DNA from: Streptosporangium canum
GTDB taxonomy: Bacteria; Actinomycetota; Actinomycetes; Streptosporangiales; Streptosporangiaceae
Assembly (NCBI RefSeq): GCF_900113865.1
Contig: NZ_FOQY01000014.1
Span: 62,001 to 126,000, forward strand
Length of the DNA: 64,000 nt
Direction: 5' to 3'
In this document: in pieces, positions 25,334 through 37,063 of the stretch
Numbering within the stretch: position 1 is the stretch's first letter
Layout: every line of letters begins with the position of its first letter
Made by a program: the position numbers and the translations under genes
The notes under the pieces: model-generated
Told to the model about the DNA's origin: nothing
Database searches by the model: none
What the model saw: only the letters and a program-made list of their open reading frames with translations

Positions 25334-26884
25334 CTAACGAATGAACAGCGCGGACGCAGCCTGGTCCGCAAGGTCGAGCACCGGCTGCGGGAAAATCCCC
25401 AGCACTACGGTAGCCGCTGCCGCCAGAGCGACCACAGCCGAGGTGCCCAAGGTAGGCGTGGCGATGGTCGGGCCGTCGGCCGCCGGCTCGCTGAAGAACA
25501 TCAGCACGATCACGCGGACGTAGAAGAACGCGGCGATCGCCGAACTCACCACACCCACGATGACCAACGGCAGCGCGCCGCCGGAGACCGCCGCCGCGAA
25601 CACGGCGTACTTGCCGAAGAAGCCGCTCGTCAGCGGGATGCCCGCGAAGGCCAGCAGGAAGAAGGCGAAGATGGCCGCCAGCACCGGGGACCGCTTGCCG
25701 AGGCCGGCCCACCGGGACAGGTGCCCGGCCTCGCCGCCCGCGTCACGGACCATGGTGACCACCGCGAAGGCGCCGACCGTGGTGAAGCCGTACGCGGCCA
25801 GGTAGAACAGGATGGCCGACAGGGCCTGCGTGTTCTGCGCGAAGGTGCCGATCGCGACCACGCCGGTGAGCAGGAAGCCCCCGTGCGCGACCGAGGAGTA
25901 GGCCAGCATGCGCTTGATGTCGGTCTGGGTGATGGCCAGGACCGCACCGACGATCATGGTCAGGATCGCGACGCCCCACATGACCGGCTGCCAGTTCCAC
26001 TCCAGGCCGCCCAGGGCGACCCAGAAGACCCGGAGCAGGGCGCCGAAGGCCGCCACCAGCACGGTGGAGGCCATCAGGGCGGTGATGGCGGTGGGCGCGC
26101 CCTGGTAGACGTCGGGCTTCCACGCCTGGAACGGCGCCGCACCGATCTTGAACAGCAGGCCGACGCCGAGCATCGCGGTGCCGATGTACAGCAGCGTGTC
26201 CTGGCCGGTTACCGTGCTGAGCGAGTCGGCGATGGCCTTCAGCTCGATCGAGCCGGCGTAGCCGTACACCAGGGCCATGCCGTACAGGAAGAAGGCCGAG
26301 GAGAACGCGCCGAGCAGGAAATACTTGACCGAGGCCTCCTGCGAGAGCAGGCGGCGACGGCGGGCCAGGCCACACAGCAGATACAGCGGCAGGGACATGA
26401 CCTCAAGGGCCACGAACATGACCAGCAGGTCGTTGGAGGCGGGGAAGAGCAGCATGCCGCCGACCGCGAAGAGCGCCAGCGGGTAGACCTCGGTCTGGGC
26501 GAACCCGCTGCGGACCGCCTCCTCCTCGTCGGTGCTTCCCGGTACGGCCGACGCCTGCGCGACGAACTGCTCGTCGTCGTTGATCAGCAGCACGCTGATG
26601 AAGGCCAGCACGAGGATGATGCCCCAGATGAACAGGGAGGGGCCGTCCACCGCGACCGCGCCCATGGCGGCGGCCTTGTCCGGCAGGCCGTTCAGGGCCG
26701 TCAGGATGGTCGTGATGAACGCGCCGACCAGCGCCAGCAGCGTGAGCGGCACGTGGATCGACTTGCGCAGGTATCGGGGCGCGAACGCCTCGACCAGCAC
26801 GCCGATGACCGCCGCGCCGAACACGATCAGCATCGGGGAGAGCAGCGCGTATTCGATCGTCGGAGCTTGGATGGTGCCGTTCAC
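25334..26884 (-). CDS. nuoN: NADH-quinone oxidoreductase subunit N
   Basis: 516 residues, about 14 membrane helices of the Mrp antiporter type, one of three proton-pumping subunits. Key segments: FVALEVMSLPLYLLCGL, KYFLLGAFSSAFFLYGMALV, KIGAAPFQAWKPDVYQGAPT and TDIKRMLAYSSVAHGGFLL with the conserved lysines. GTG 26884 overlaps the nuoM stop (GTGA). Last nuo gene, followed closely by the polyprenyl synthase. Confidence 0.95.
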   Translation of the reverse strand: MNGTIQAPTIEYALLSPMLIVFGAAVIGVLVEAFAPRYLRKSIHVPLTLLALVGAFITTILTALNGLPDKAAAMGAVAVDGPSLFIWGIILVLAFISVLLINDDEQFVAQASAVPGSTDEEEAVRSGFAQTEVYPLALFAVGGMLLFPASNDLLVMFVALEVMSLPLYLLCGLARRRRLLSQEASVKYFLLGAFSSAFFLYGMALVYGYAGSIELKAIADSLSTVTGQDTLLYIGTAMLGVGLLFKIGAAPFQAWKPDVYQGAPTAITALMASTVLVAAFGALLRVFWVALGGLEWNWQPVMWGVAILTMIVGAVLAITQTDIKRMLAYSSVAHGGFLLTGVVAIGTFAQNTQALSAILFYLAAYGFTTVGAFAVVTMVRDAGGEAGHLSRWAGLGKRSPVLAAIFAFFLLAFAGIPLTSGFFGKYAVFAAAVSGGALPLVIVGVVSSAIAAFFYVRVIVLMFFSEPAADGPTIATPTLGTSAVVALAAAATVVLGIFPQPVLDLADQAASALFIR

Positions 26885-28410
26885 TGCCCGGCCCCCTTCT
26901 TGTCAGCGACGGCTGGGGTGAACTGGTCCACATGGACGTTGGACAGCGTCTGGTCCACCGCGGGGTTGATCACGTCGAGCACCGGCTTGGGGAAGAAACC
27001 GAGAGCGATGATCACCGCGATCAGCGGGGCCACCACCCATCTCTCCCGGATGTTCAGGTCGGTGAAGCCCTTGACCGACTCGGCCGTGGGACCGGTCATC
27101 GTGCGCTGGTACATCCACAGGATGTAGACAGCCGCCAGGATCACACCGCTCGTGGCGATGATCGCCGGGACGGCGTAGCGCTCGTAGGTGCCCATCAGGA
27201 CCATGAACTCGCTGACGAACGAGGACAGGCCCGGCAGGGAGAGGCCCGACAGGCCGGCGATCAGGAAGGTGCCGGCGAGCAGCGGGGCGACCTTCTGCAC
27301 GCCTCCGTAGTCGGCGATCTGACTGGAACCCCGGCGGTAGATCAGGAATCCGGCGATCAGGAACAGCGCGCCGGTCGAGAAGCCGTGGTTGACCATGTAG
27401 AGGGTGGCGCCCGCGCCTCCGTGGGCGGTCATCGCGAAGACGCCCAGCGCGATGAAGCCGAAGTGCGAGATCGAGGTGTAGGCGATCAGGCGCTTGATGT
27501 CGGTCTGGCCGATCGCCACGATCGCGCCGTAGACGATGCCCACGACCGACAGCACGATCACCAGCGGCGTGAAGAACTTCGCCGCGTCCGGGAACAGCTC
27601 CAGGCAGAAGCGGAGCATGCCGTAGGTGCCGACCTTGTCCAGCACGCCGACCAGCAGCACGGCGGCGCCGGCCGGGGCCTGGGCGGCCGCGTCGGGCAGC
27701 CAGGTGTGGAACGGCCACAGCGGCGCCTTGACCGCGAAGGCGATGAAGAAGCCGAGGAACAGCCACTTCTGCGTGTTGGGGTCCTGGATGACCCCGACCA
27801 GCTCGGGGAACATGAACGTGCCCTTGTCGGCGATCACGTAGAGCGCGATCACCGCGACCAGCATGAGCAGCCCGCCGAACAGGGAGTAGAGCAGGAACTT
27901 CACGGCCGCGTAGGACCGCTGGGCGCCGCCGTACGACCCGATCATGAAGTACATCGGGATCAGCATGGCTTCGAAGAAGACGTAGAAGAGGAAGACGTCG
28001 GTCGCCGCGAAGACGCCGATCATCATCGCTTCCAGCACCAGCAGCAGCGCGAAGTAGGTCTTCACCGACCGCTTGGGCGGGGCCGCGGCCCCGGTGCCGT
28101 CGGCGTCGTGCCAGGAGGCCAGGATCACGATCGGCACGAGCACCGCCGACAGCGCGATCAGCACCAGGGCGATGCCGTCCACGCCGACGCCGTAGTGCAC
28201 GCCGAAGCGGGGAATCCAGTCGTAGACCTCGGCGAACTGGAACCGCGTCGCCGAGGACGGGTTGAACTGGGCCGCCATGACACCGGTCAGCGCCAGCACG
28301 ACCAGCGAGACCGCGAGGGCCAGTTGCTTGGCGAGCTTGTCGCTCTTGGTGAGGGAGACCCCGACCGCGCCCAGCACGGGCACGGCCATCAGGATCGAGA
28401 GCCAGGGCAT
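26881..28410 (-). CDS. nuoM: NADH-quinone oxidoreductase subunit M
   Basis: 509 residues, antiporter-like membrane subunit. VGVDGIALVLIALSAVLVPI, FYVFFEAMLIPMYFMIG with the conserved Glu, FAVKAPLWPFHTWLPDA and TDIKRLIAYTSISHFGFIAL are characteristic. ATG 28410 shares one base with the nuoL TGA (TGATG). An open extension upstream is only the nuoL end in another frame. The last stretch (VHVDQFTPAVADKKGAGQ) is a soluble tail. Confidence 0.95.
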   Translation of the reverse strand: MPWLSILMAVPVLGAVGVSLTKSDKLAKQLALAVSLVVLALTGVMAAQFNPSSATRFQFAEVYDWIPRFGVHYGVGVDGIALVLIALSAVLVPIVILASWHDADGTGAAAPPKRSVKTYFALLLVLEAMMIGVFAATDVFLFYVFFEAMLIPMYFMIGSYGGAQRSYAAVKFLLYSLFGGLLMLVAVIALYVIADKGTFMFPELVGVIQDPNTQKWLFLGFFIAFAVKAPLWPFHTWLPDAAAQAPAGAAVLLVGVLDKVGTYGMLRFCLELFPDAAKFFTPLVIVLSVVGIVYGAIVAIGQTDIKRLIAYTSISHFGFIALGVFAMTAHGGAGATLYMVNHGFSTGALFLIAGFLIYRRGSSQIADYGGVQKVAPLLAGTFLIAGLSGLSLPGLSSFVSEFMVLMGTYERYAVPAIIATSGVILAAVYILWMYQRTMTGPTAESVKGFTDLNIRERWVVAPLIAVIIALGFFPKPVLDVINPAVDQTLSNVHVDQFTPAVADKKGAGQ

Positions 28411-30332
28411 CACATGTTCCCTACGTAGAGCAGCGCGCCAACGACCACGGCGGCACCGAAGAGAATGGACAACGCGTAGGACCGCACGTAGCCGGTCTGG
28501 ACGCGACGCAGCCGCCCGGAGGTCCCGCCGATCGTCGCGGCCAGCCCGTTGACCAGGCCGTCGATGCCGCGGTTGTCGACGAAGACCGCGATCCGGGCCA
28601 GCCACTGGCCGGGGCGCATGAACAGCGTCTCGTTCAGGGCGTCGCCGTACAGGTCACGACGGGCGAACGTGGTGAGGAAGGAGCCGCGCGGGGCGACCTG
28701 GGGCACCTCGGCCGCGCCGTAGCGGAACCACGCGAACGCGGCGCCGACGGCGACCAGCGCGAGCGTGGCCAGACCGGCGGTGCTGACGAAGTGGAACGCG
28801 GGGAGCTCCTCGGGGGCGCCGACGGCCGGGGCGAGGAACTTCATGAACCTGTTGTCCAGGATCAGGAAGGCACCGAGGAAGATCGAGCCGATGGACAGGA
28901 TGACCAGCGGCACGGTCATGACCGAGGGCGACTCGTGCGGGTGGGCGTCGTCGGCCCAGCGCTTCTTGCCGAAGAAGGTCATGAAGATCATCCGAGACAT
29001 GTAGAAGCCGGTGATGCCGGCGCCCACGACCGCGAGCCAGCCCAGGATCTGGTTGTGCTCCATGGCCGTCTCGATGATGCCGTCCTTGGTGAAGTAACCG
29101 GACAGCAGCGGGAAGCCGATGATCGCCAGGTAGCCGATGATGAAGGTGACCGCGGTGACCTTCATCACCGAGAACAGCCCGCCGTAGCGGCGCATGTCGA
29201 CCTCGTCGTTCATGGCGTGCATGACCGAGCCGGCGCCGAGGAACATGTTGGCCTTGAAGAAGCCGTGCGTGATCAGGTGCGCGATGGCGAAGGCGTAGCC
29301 CACCGGACCGAGGCCCGCGCCGAGCATCATGTAGCCGATCTGCGACATCGTCGAGCCGGCCAGGCCCTTCTTGATGTCGTCCTTGGCGCAACCGATGATC
29401 GCACCGGCGAGCAGCGTGGCCACGCCCACGATCGTCACGACGAGCTGCGCGGTCGGGGCGGCCTCGAAGAACGCGCCGGACCGGACGACCAGGTAGACAC
29501 CGGCGGTGACCATGGTCGCGGCGTGGATGAGGGCCGAGACCGGGGTCGGGCCCTCCATCGCGTCCAGCAGCCACGACTGCAGCGGGAGCTGGGCCGACTT
29601 GCCGCAGGCGCCGAGGAGCAGCAGCAGGCCGATCGCGGTGATCGTGCCCTGCGAGGCGGCGCCGGAGCCGATCGCCCCGCTGACGGTGGCGCCGGAGAGG
29701 TCACCGAAGGCGACCGAGCCGAACGTGGTCCAGACCGTGAAGATCGCGATCAGCAGGCCGAAGTCGCCGACGCGGTTGACGATGAAGGCCTTCTTGGCGG
29801 CGGCCGCCGCGGTGGGCTTGAACTGCCAGAACCCGATCAGCAGGTAGGACGCGAGACCCACGCCCTCCCAGCCGACGAACAGGGCGACGTAGTTGTCGGC
29901 CAGCACCAGCAGGAGCATCGCCGCGACGAACAGGTTCAGGTAGGCGAAGAACCGGCGCCGGTCGGGGTCGTGCGACATGTAGCCGATCGAGTAGATGTGG
30001 ATCAGCGAGCCCACACCGGTGATCAGCAGGGCGAAGCTGATCGACAACGGGTCGATCAGCAGCCCCATGTCGGCGACGCCGGGGATGAACTGGTACAGCT
30101 CGATACCCCGGCGGCGCTCCGACTCGGGCAGGCCGAGTATCTCGACGAAGGAGACGACGGCCACCACGAAGGCGGCCAGCGACATGGCGACACCGAGGAG
30201 GTGGCCCCAGCGGTCGGTACGGCGTCCGCCGAGCAGCAGGATCGCGGCCCCGAGCAGCGGCAGCGCGATCATCAGCCAGGAGACCCCGATCACTCCACCG
30301 GAGTGCTGGACGATCTCAACAGGAGATTGCAC
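28410..30332 (-). CDS. nuoL: NADH-quinone oxidoreductase subunit L
   Basis: 640 residues, the largest antiporter-like subunit with the lateral helix. [57 protein letters not shown] and [20 protein letters not shown] are standard. GTG 30332 is preferred, with AAGAGG at a normal distance; it is 10 bp downstream of the nuoK stop. The C-terminal third includes [20 protein letters not shown] as usual for actinobacterial NuoL. Confidence 0.95.
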   Translation of the reverse strand: MQSPVEIVQHSGGVIGVSWLMIALPLLGAAILLLGGRRTDRWGHLLGVAMSLAAFVVAVVSFVEILGLPESERRRGIELYQFIPGVADMGLLIDPLSISFALLITGVGSLIHIYSIGYMSHDPDRRRFFAYLNLFVAAMLLLVLADNYVALFVGWEGVGLASYLLIGFWQFKPTAAAAAKKAFIVNRVGDFGLLIAIFTVWTTFGSVAFGDLSGATVSGAIGSGAASQGTITAIGLLLLLGACGKSAQLPLQSWLLDAMEGPTPVSALIHAATMVTAGVYLVVRSGAFFEAAPTAQLVVTIVGVATLLAGAIIGCAKDDIKKGLAGSTMSQIGYMMLGAGLGPVGYAFAIAHLITHGFFKANMFLGAGSVMHAMNDEVDMRRYGGLFSVMKVTAVTFIIGYLAIIGFPLLSGYFTKDGIIETAMEHNQILGWLAVVGAGITGFYMSRMIFMTFFGKKRWADDAHPHESPSVMTVPLVILSIGSIFLGAFLILDNRFMKFLAPAVGAPEELPAFHFVSTAGLATLALVAVGAAFAWFRYGAAEVPQVAPRGSFLTTFARRDLYGDALNETLFMRPGQWLARIAVFVDNRGIDGLVNGLAATIGGTSGRLRRVQTGYVRSYALSILFGAAVVVGALLYVGNM

Positions 30333-30342
30333 CGGCCACCTC

Positions 30343-30639
30343 TTAGTACTTCAGCAGGTTGGCGTCGTCCACCGACGCGGACCTGCGGGTTCGGAAGATC
30401 ATCACGATGATGGCAAGGCCGATCACGACCTCGGCCGCGGCCACCACCATCACGAAGAACGCGATGAGCTGGCCGTCCAGGTTGCCGTGCTGCCTGGCGA
30501 AGGTGACGAACGCGAGGTTGCAGGCGTTGAGCATGAGCTCCACGCACATGAACACCACGATCGCGTTGCGTCGCACCAGCACGCCGGCGCCACCGATCGC
30601 GAACAGCAGCGCGGAGAGCACCAGGTAGTGAGTGGTCAC
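30343..30639 (-). CDS. nuoK: NADH-quinone oxidoreductase subunit K
   Basis: 98 residues, three membrane helices: [40 protein letters not shown] with the conserved Glu, and [20 protein letters not shown] with the second Glu. These acidic residues are part of the proton path. GTG 30639 overlaps the nuoJ stop (GTGA). Confidence 0.95.
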   Translation of the reverse strand: MTTHYLVLSALLFAIGGAGVLVRRNAIVVFMCVELMLNACNLAFVTFARQHGNLDGQLIAFFVMVVAAAEVVIGLAIIVMIFRTRRSASVDDANLLKY

Positions 30640-31448
30640 TTGGCGTCCTCCTGATGAGCCGCTTCTGTCGCGGCGACGTCTTCCTCGGCGGCGACGTCCT
30701 TGTCGATGACCTGCTTGACGAGCGCGGCCTTCGCCGGGTCGGTCGGCTTGACGCCGTCCTCCTGGTCGTGCCGGGCGAGCACCCGGTTGATCGACTTGGA
30801 CGAGACCGAGCCGTCGGGCAGCAGCGCCGGCATGTCGATGGCGTTGTGCAGCGCGTAGGTGCCCGGTCCGGGCAGCGGCGACGGCTGCGGGCCGGTGAAC
30901 CGGGCGCGGGCCAGGTCGCGCTGGGTCGCCTTGGGGCGGACCCGCTCGCGGTGGGCCAGGACCATCGCGCCGAGCGCGGCGGTGATCAGCAGCGCCGAGG
31001 TGATCTCGAAGGCGAAGACGTGCCTGGTGAAGATGAGCTGGGCCAGGGCCGGAACGTTGCCGCCCGCCTCCTGTACGGCGCCGCCGACGCCCTTCGCCGG
31101 GGCGAAGACCATGTTGCCGGCTCCCAGGGCGAGCAGGGCGGCGAAGCCCAGGCCCGCGATGGTCGCCCAGAAGCGCTGCCCCTTGATCGTCTCGACCAGC
31201 GAGTCGGCGGAGTCCACGCCGACGAGCATCAGCACGAACAGGAAGAGCATCATGACCGCGCCGGTGTAGACGATGATCTGCACCGCGGCGAGGAAGGGGG
31301 CGTCCTGGACGGCGTAGAGCACCGCCAGGGACAGCATGACGACGCCCAGCATGAGGGCCGAGTAGACGGCCTTGCGACTGAAGACGAGTCCGAGTGCGGC
31401 GGAGACCGAGACGACGGCCAGCACCCAGAACGTGATGGTCTCACCCAT
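30636..31448 (-). CDS. nuoJ: NADH-quinone oxidoreductase subunit J
   Basis: 270 residues from ATG 31448 ([20 protein letters not shown]). Five membrane helices with [20 protein letters not shown] and [14 protein letters not shown], the conserved TM3 region with the pi-bulge. The C-terminal 90 residues ([20 protein letters not shown] onward) are a soluble extension common in actinobacteria, rich in Asp, Glu and Ala at the end. It overlaps nuoI by 8 bp and nuoK by 4. Confidence 0.94.
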   Translation of the reverse strand: MGETITFWVLAVVSVSAALGLVFSRKAVYSALMLGVVMLSLAVLYAVQDAPFLAAVQIIVYTGAVMMLFLFVLMLVGVDSADSLVETIKGQRFWATIAGLGFAALLALGAGNMVFAPAKGVGGAVQEAGGNVPALAQLIFTRHVFAFEITSALLITAALGAMVLAHRERVRPKATQRDLARARFTGPQPSPLPGPGTYALHNAIDMPALLPDGSVSSKSINRVLARHDQEDGVKPTDPAKAALVKQVIDKDVAAEEDVAATEAAHQEDAK

Positions 31449-31956
31449 TGTTACGTCCCAGCCGGTAGTAGTCCTCTTCCGTCTCACCCAGACGCATGGG
31501 GTGAGGGGGGAGCTCCATGCCGGGGCCGAGCGGCGCGAGGAGCATCTCCTTGGTGTAGATGAGGCTCTCGCGGCTGGAGTCGGCGAGCTCGTACTCGTTG
31601 GTCATGGTCAGCGCGCGGGTGGGGCAGGCCTCGATGCACAGGCCGCACAGGATGCACCGCAGATAGTTGATCTGGTAGGTGCGCCCGTAGCGCTCGCCCG
31701 GCGAGAACCGCTCCTCGTCGGTGTTGTCCCCACCCTCGACGAAGATCGCGTCGGCCGGACAGGCCCAGGCGCAGAGCTCACAGCCGACGCACTTCTCCAG
31801 ACCGTCGGGCCAGCGGTTGAGCTGGTGCCGGCCGTGGAAGCGCGGAGCAGTGGGCTTCTTCTCCTCGGGGTAGTTGACCGTCTCGACCTTCTTGAACATG
31901 GTGTGGAAGGTCACGCCGAACCCCTTGACGGGATTCAGCCAATCAGTTAGTCCCAC
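31441..31956 (-). CDS. nuoI: NADH-quinone oxidoreductase subunit I (2 x 4Fe-4S)
   Basis: 171 residues. Two ferredoxin motifs: [12 protein letters not shown] and [12 protein letters not shown], binding clusters N6a and N6b that pass electrons towards NuoB. An N-terminal amphipathic region ([12 protein letters not shown]) docks to the membrane arm. The GTG at 31956 is selected by an AAGGAGG six to seven bases upstream; it overlaps the nuoH end by 14 bp. Confidence 0.96.
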   Translation of the reverse strand: MGLTDWLNPVKGFGVTFHTMFKKVETVNYPEEKKPTAPRFHGRHQLNRWPDGLEKCVGCELCAWACPADAIFVEGGDNTDEERFSPGERYGRTYQINYLRCILCGLCIEACPTRALTMTNEYELADSSRESLIYTKEMLLAPLGPGMELPPHPMRLGETEEDYYRLGRNNG

Positions 31957-33289
31957 TGGGAACCTCCTTGCGCTCTACCCCGTGGTAGTGCGGCAGGTCG
32001 AGCGGCGGCACAGGGAAACCACCCGCGGCCGGTTCGGCGTCGAGCTGCTCGAACTCGGCCTGGACCTGGGCGGCCTTTTCCTCCTTGCGCTTCTGCAGCA
32101 CGCTGTCGAAGCGCCACCAGATGGCGATGCAGCCGATGAGCACGATCGCGGCCAGGATCAGCACCAGCGACTTGTCGACGCTCTCCATCTGCATGGCCCG
32201 GACGGTGGCGACCAGGAGGATCCAGCCGAGGTTGATCGGGATGAGGATCTTCCAGCCGAGGGCCATGAGCTGGTCGTAGCGGACTCGCGGCAGCGAGGCG
32301 CGGCACCAGATGAAGAAGGAGAAGACCAGCACCATCTTGAGGAAGAACCACAGCAGCGGCCACCAGCCGGCGTTCGCGCCGTCCCACGTGGAGATCGGGA
32401 ACGGGGCCCGCCAGCCGCCCATGAACAGGGTGATCGACACGGCCGACACCACGAAGACGTTGACGTACTCGGCGAGCATGATGACCGCGAACTTCAGCGA
32501 GTTGGAGTACTCGGTCTGGAAGCCGCCGACCAGCTCGCCCTCGCCCTCGGGCAGGTCGAAGGGGACCCGGTTGGTCTCGCCCAGCATCGTGACGATGTAG
32601 ATCAGGAAGGACGGGATCAGCAGGATCATGTACCACGAGGGCATCGGGATGTTGAGGCCGCCGAGCGGGAGCGTGCCGCCGGACGCCTGCGCGTTGACGA
32701 TCTCCGAGGTGGACAGCGTCCCCGCGAACAGGAAGACGCCCACGAACGACAGACCCATCGCGATCTCGTAGGAGACCACCTGCGCGCTGGCCCGCAGGCC
32801 GCCCAGGATCGTGTACGGCGAGCGCGATCCCCAACCGGCGAGCACGATGCCGTACACGCCGATCGAGGCCATCGCCAGCACCAGCAGCACCGCGACCGGC
32901 AGGTCGGTGAGCTGCAGCGGCGTCGTGACGCCGAACATCGAGACCATGGGCCCCATGGGGATGACCGAGAAGGCCAGGAAGGCGGGAACCGCGAGGACGA
33001 CCGGGGCGATGAAGTAGATCACCTTGTCCACGGTCCGCGGCATCAGGTCTTCCTTGAGACCCATCTTCAGTCCGTCGGCCACCGACTGCAGCAGGCCGAA
33101 CTTCCCGGCCCGGTTGGGGCCGTACCGGTTCTGCATGCGGGAGATCAGCTTGCGCTCGAACCACACGCCGAAGAGCACGCCCAGCATCAGGACGATGAAG
33201 ATGACGGCGGCCTTGATGATGCTGATCCAGAGCGGATCCTTGCCGAAGTCGGCAAGGGTCGGATCGGCCGCTACGAGAAGAGTCCTCAT
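31943..33289 (-). CDS. nuoH: NADH-quinone oxidoreductase subunit H
   Basis: 448 residues. Quinone-channel membrane subunit with [40 protein letters not shown] and [20 protein letters not shown], the conserved acidic E-channel residues and Arg-rich loops. The C-terminus has a soluble tail of about 60 residues ending in [11 protein letters not shown], typical of actinobacteria. ATG 33289 overlaps the nuoG stop (ATGA). Confidence 0.96.
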   Translation of the reverse strand: MRTLLVAADPTLADFGKDPLWISIIKAAVIFIVLMLGVLFGVWFERKLISRMQNRYGPNRAGKFGLLQSVADGLKMGLKEDLMPRTVDKVIYFIAPVVLAVPAFLAFSVIPMGPMVSMFGVTTPLQLTDLPVAVLLVLAMASIGVYGIVLAGWGSRSPYTILGGLRASAQVVSYEIAMGLSFVGVFLFAGTLSTSEIVNAQASGGTLPLGGLNIPMPSWYMILLIPSFLIYIVTMLGETNRVPFDLPEGEGELVGGFQTEYSNSLKFAVIMLAEYVNVFVVSAVSITLFMGGWRAPFPISTWDGANAGWWPLLWFFLKMVLVFSFFIWCRASLPRVRYDQLMALGWKILIPINLGWILLVATVRAMQMESVDKSLVLILAAIVLIGCIAIWWRFDSVLQKRKEEKAAQVQAEFEQLDAEPAAGGFPVPPLDLPHYHGVERKEVPSGTN

Positions 33290-35709
33290 GAGGCACTCCC
33301 GATCTTGACGATGTCACCGGCCGTGGCACACAGGTCACGGGTCACCGAGCGGCCGGCGGAGTTCGACGGCAGCCACACCACCCGGTCGGGCAGGTCGGCG
33401 ATCCGCACCGGCAGGCTCAGCGAGCCCTGCTCGGTGGTGACGATGATCTTGTCGCCGTCGGCGACGCCTGACTCGGCCGCGGTGGCCGCCGACACCAGCG
33501 CCTCACCCGTCCGGGCGGTCCCCGCCAGGTACGGCTCGCCGTCCTGCAGGCGGCCGTCGTCGAGCAGCAGGTGCCAGGTGGCCAGGAACGCCTCGCCGGC
33601 CTTCGGGGCGGCGGCCGTCCGGGCGCTCACGGCCGGGGCGGCGGCCCGGGAGCCGCGCCACGCGCCGATCGAGCCGAGCTCGCGGCGGGCGGCGGCGGGG
33701 TCCGGGAGGCCGAGGTGCACATCCATGTGGTCGGCGATCGCGGCGATGGTCCGCAGGTCGCTCATGATCCCGGGGACCGGGAGCGCCTCCTCGAACGTCC
33801 GGCCGCGGCCCTCCCAGTTGACAAACGTGCCGGACTTCTCGCTCACCGTGGCGACCGGCAGCACCACGTCGGCGCGGTCGGTGACCGCGCTGGCGCGCTG
33901 CTCCAGGCTCACGATGAACGGGGTGTTCTCCAGGGCCGCGAGGGCGGCCTCGGGGTCGGCCAGGTCGTTGGGGTCGACCCCGGCGACGACGAGGGCGTCG
34001 AGCTCCCCGTTCAGCGCCGCCGCCAGGATGGCGGAGGTGTCGCGGCCCGGGGCGTCGGGGAGCGAGGCGACGTTCCACACCCTGGCCACTTCGGCGCGGG
34101 CGGCGGCGTCGTCGGCCGGGCGGCCGATCGGCAGCAGGTTCGGCAGCGCGCCGGCCTCGATCGCACCGCGCTCACCGGCGCGGCGCGGGACCCAGCCCAG
34201 GCGGGCGCCGCTGGAGTCGGCCAGCCGTACCAGCGCGGACAGCGCGCCCGGCGCGGTGGCGAGCCGCTCACCGGCGAGGATGATCACGCCCGGCTGCTTG
34301 ACGGCCTCGGCGATCGGCGAGACGCCGGAGATCAGGTCCTCGACGGCCGCGGCCTCGGCGCCGGGCAGCGTGCGCACCAGCGTGCCGCCCATCTTGGCCA
34401 GGCCCTCGCCGGCGAACGGAGCGATCGAGAAGACCTTCACGCCCTTCTTCCGCCACGCCTTGCGCAGGCGGAGGAAGACGATCGGCGACTCGTCCTCGGG
34501 CTCGAAGCCCACCAGGAGCACGGCCGGGGCCTTCTCCAAGTCGCGGTAGCGGATCTCGATGCCCTTGCCCGCGACGGCGTGCGCGAGGAACTGCGCCTCC
34601 TCCGCGGAGTGGGGCCGGGACCGGAAGTCGACGTCGTTGGTGCCGAGCGCGATCCGGGCGAACTTGGCGTAGCCGTAGGCCTCCTCGACGGTGACGCGGC
34701 CACCGACGAGCACGCCGGCGCTGCCGCGGGCCGCGGCCAGTCCCCGGGCCGCGGCGGCGAGCGCCTCGGGCCAGGAGGCCGGCACCAGGCGGCCCTCCTC
34801 GTCACGGACGAGGGGGGTCTTCAGCCGGTCGGGCTGAGTGGCGTAGGTGAAGGCCCAGCGGCCCTTGTCGCAGTTCCACTCCTCGTTGACCTCCGGGTCG
34901 TCCCCGGCCAGCCGGCGGGTGACCTTGCCCCGGCGGTGGTCGGTGCGCAGCGAGCAGCCGCTGGCGCAGTGCTCGCACGCGCTGGGCGTGGAGACCAGGT
35001 CGAACGGGCGGGCCTGGAACCGGTAGGCGGCGCCGGTCAGCGCGCCCACGGGGCAGATCTGGACGGTGTTGCCCGAGAAGTAGGACTCGAACGGCTCGCC
35101 GTTGGCGGCGCCGACCTGCTCCTTGGCCCCGCGCTCGAAGAAGTCGATGAGCGGGTCACCGGCGATCTCATCGGAGAAGCGGATGCAGCGGGCGCACTGG
35201 ACGCAGCGCTCGCGGTCGAGCAGCACCTCGGTGGAGAGCGCCACCGGCTTGTCGAAGGTGCGCTTCTTCTCCTGGAAACGGCTCTCGCCCTGGCCGTTGG
35301 ACATGGCCTGGTTCTGCAGCGGGCACTCGCCGCCCTTGTCGCAGACCGGGCAGTCCAGCGGGTGGTTCAGGAGCAGCAGCTCCATGACACCGCGCTGGGC
35401 CTTCTCCGCGACCGGGGAGGTGAGCTGGGTCTGGATGACCATGCCCGGGGCGACCTCGATGGCGCAGGACGGCTGCGGCTTCGGGAAGCCCCGGCCGTTG
35501 CCCGCGTCCGGGATGTCCACCAGGCACTGGCGGCAGTTGGCCGCCGGCTCCAGGAGCGGGTGGTCGCAGAACCGGGGAATCTGGATGCCGAGCAGCTCGG
35601 CCGCCCGGATGATCATCGTTCCCTTGGGGACGCTCACCTGGAAACCGTCGATCGTGACGGTCACCAGGTCTACCGGCGCCTGGGCCGGGGTCGTCGCTTC
35701 GACGGTCAT
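33286..35709 (-). CDS. nuoG: NADH-quinone oxidoreductase subunit G
   Basis: 807 residues. N-terminal 2Fe-2S domain ([20 protein letters not shown]), the His-Cys 4Fe-4S region with [17 protein letters not shown], a pair of clusters ([13 protein letters not shown] ... [10 protein letters not shown]) and an additional [11 protein letters not shown] cluster, then a molybdopterin-like domain without cofactor role. It passes electrons from the flavin side to NuoI. ATG 35709 follows a 67-bp gap from nuoF that holds a member of the intergenic repeat family. Confidence 0.95.
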   Translation of the reverse strand: MTVEATTPAQAPVDLVTVTIDGFQVSVPKGTMIIRAAELLGIQIPRFCDHPLLEPAANCRQCLVDIPDAGNGRGFPKPQPSCAIEVAPGMVIQTQLTSPVAEKAQRGVMELLLLNHPLDCPVCDKGGECPLQNQAMSNGQGESRFQEKKRTFDKPVALSTEVLLDRERCVQCARCIRFSDEIAGDPLIDFFERGAKEQVGAANGEPFESYFSGNTVQICPVGALTGAAYRFQARPFDLVSTPSACEHCASGCSLRTDHRRGKVTRRLAGDDPEVNEEWNCDKGRWAFTYATQPDRLKTPLVRDEEGRLVPASWPEALAAAARGLAAARGSAGVLVGGRVTVEEAYGYAKFARIALGTNDVDFRSRPHSAEEAQFLAHAVAGKGIEIRYRDLEKAPAVLLVGFEPEDESPIVFLRLRKAWRKKGVKVFSIAPFAGEGLAKMGGTLVRTLPGAEAAAVEDLISGVSPIAEAVKQPGVIILAGERLATAPGALSALVRLADSSGARLGWVPRRAGERGAIEAGALPNLLPIGRPADDAAARAEVARVWNVASLPDAPGRDTSAILAAALNGELDALVVAGVDPNDLADPEAALAALENTPFIVSLEQRASAVTDRADVVLPVATVSEKSGTFVNWEGRGRTFEEALPVPGIMSDLRTIAAIADHMDVHLGLPDPAAARRELGSIGAWRGSRAAAPAVSARTAAAPKAGEAFLATWHLLLDDGRLQDGEPYLAGTARTGEALVSAATAAESGVADGDKIIVTTEQGSLSLPVRIADLPDRVVWLPSNSAGRSVTRDLCATAGDIVKIGSAS

Positions 35710-35776
35710 GGCGCCTCCTCCGTCGGCCCCATGACCGAAACGGTGCTGTGCTTGCTGGTTGCCGCGCTCCGCTCGC
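35710..35776. repeat. Intergenic repeat at the nuoF/nuoG junction
   Basis: CTCCTCCGTCGGCCCCATG ... CTGTGCTTGCTGG ... GCCGCGCTCCGCTCGCTCAC resembles, in the same order, the nuoC/nuoD gap at 39222-39285. Both fill the whole junction. Function unknown. Confidence 0.5.
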
Positions 35777-37063
35777 TCACCTGGTCCCCCACACCGTGGA
35801 CGGAGCGTGATCGAACGGGCAGCCGCCGATCTCGAAGTGCTTGAGGTACTCGTCGCGGAAGTACTTCACCGACGAGTGGATGGGACTGGTGGCACCGTCG
35901 CCCAGGGCGCAGAAGGAGCGGCCCAGGATGTTGTCGGCGATGTCGGTGATCGTGGTCAGGTCCTCTTCGGTGCCCTGCCCCTTCTCCAGCCGCTTGAGCA
36001 CCTGCTTGAGCCAGTAGGTGCCCTCCCGGCAGGGAGTGCACTTGCCGCAGGACTCGTGCGCGTAGAACTCGGTCCACCGCAGCACGGCGCGGACCACGCA
36101 GGTGGTCTCGTCGAAGATCTGCAGGGCCCGGGTGCCGAGCATGGAGCCCTTGGCCCCGACCGACTCGAAGTCGAGCGGGACGTCCAGGTGCTCGTCGGTG
36201 AAGATCGGGGTGCTCGATCCGCCGGGGGTCCAGAACTTGATCTGGTGCCCTTCGCGGATGCCGCCCGCCATGTCGAGCAGTTCGCGCAGCGTGATGCCGA
36301 GCGGGGCCTCGTACTGGCCGGGACGGGTGACGTGGCCGCTCAGCGAGAAGATGCCGAAGCCCTTGGACTTCTCGGTGCCCATCCCCGCGAACCATTCGGC
36401 TCCGTTGGAGATGATCGAGGGAACACTGGCCACCGACTCCACGTTGTTCACGACAGTCGGCGAGGCGTAGAGGCCCGCCACGGCGGGGAAGGGGGGCTTG
36501 AGCCGAGGTTGGCCGCGATAGCCCTCCAGCGAGTCGAGCAGAGCCGTCTCCTCGCCGCAGATGTAGGCGCCCGCTCCGCTGTGGACCACGAGCTCCAGGT
36601 CGAAGCCGGAGCCGAAGAGGTCCTTGCCGAGCAGACCCTTGTCGTAGGCCTCGGCCACGGCCGCCTGCAGGCGGCGGATGACGTGCAGGACCTCGCCGCG
36701 CACGTAGATGAAGGCGTGGTTGGCGCGGATCGCGTAGGACGTGATGATGATGCCCTCGACCAGCGAGTGCGGGTTGGCCATCATCAGCGGGATGTCCTTG
36801 CAGGTGCCCGGCTCGGACTCGTCGGCGTTGACCACCAGGTAGTGCGGCTTGCCGTCGCCCTGCGGGATGAAGCCCCACTTCATGCCGGTGGGGAAGCCCG
36901 CGCCGCCGCGGCCGCGGAGGCCGGAGTCCTTGACGGCCTGGATGACGGCGTCGGGGTCCATGCCCAGCGCCTTCCTGGCCGCCGAGTAGTCGCCGTAGCC
37001 CTCCAGGGTGAAGGAGTTGGGCTGGTCCCAGTTCGCGGTGAGGACCGGGGTGAGAGTCGTCAT
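35777..37063 (-). CDS. nuoF: NADH-quinone oxidoreductase subunit F (FMN, NADH site)
   Basis: 428 residues. NADH/FMN motif [18 protein letters not shown], second glycine-rich loop [20 protein letters not shown], and the N3 cluster motif [15 protein letters not shown] plus SFCALGDGA. It binds NADH and FMN. ATG 37063 overlaps the nuoE stop (ATGA). The C-terminus ends [11 protein letters not shown]. Confidence 0.96.
   Translation of the reverse strand: MTTLTPVLTANWDQPNSFTLEGYGDYSAARKALGMDPDAVIQAVKDSGLRGRGGAGFPTGMKWGFIPQGDGKPHYLVVNADESEPGTCKDIPLMMANPHSLVEGIIITSYAIRANHAFIYVRGEVLHVIRRLQAAVAEAYDKGLLGKDLFGSGFDLELVVHSGAGAYICGEETALLDSLEGYRGQPRLKPPFPAVAGLYASPTVVNNVESVASVPSIISNGAEWFAGMGTEKSKGFGIFSLSGHVTRPGQYEAPLGITLRELLDMAGGIREGHQIKFWTPGGSSTPIFTDEHLDVPLDFESVGAKGSMLGTRALQIFDETTCVVRAVLRWTEFYAHESCGKCTPCREGTYWLKQVLKRLEKGQGTEEDLTTITDIADNILGRSFCALGDGATSPIHSSVKYFRDEYLKHFEIGGCPFDHAPSTVWGTR

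Noticed and set aside
31874-35844. Very long open frames on the plus strand opposite nuoG, nuoH and nuoF (up to about 890 codons)
   Set aside because: They are antisense mirrors of GC-rich coding DNA. Composition is Arg, Pro, Glu and Gly-rich, with no family resemblance and no ribosome-binding site, while the minus-strand genes are certain.
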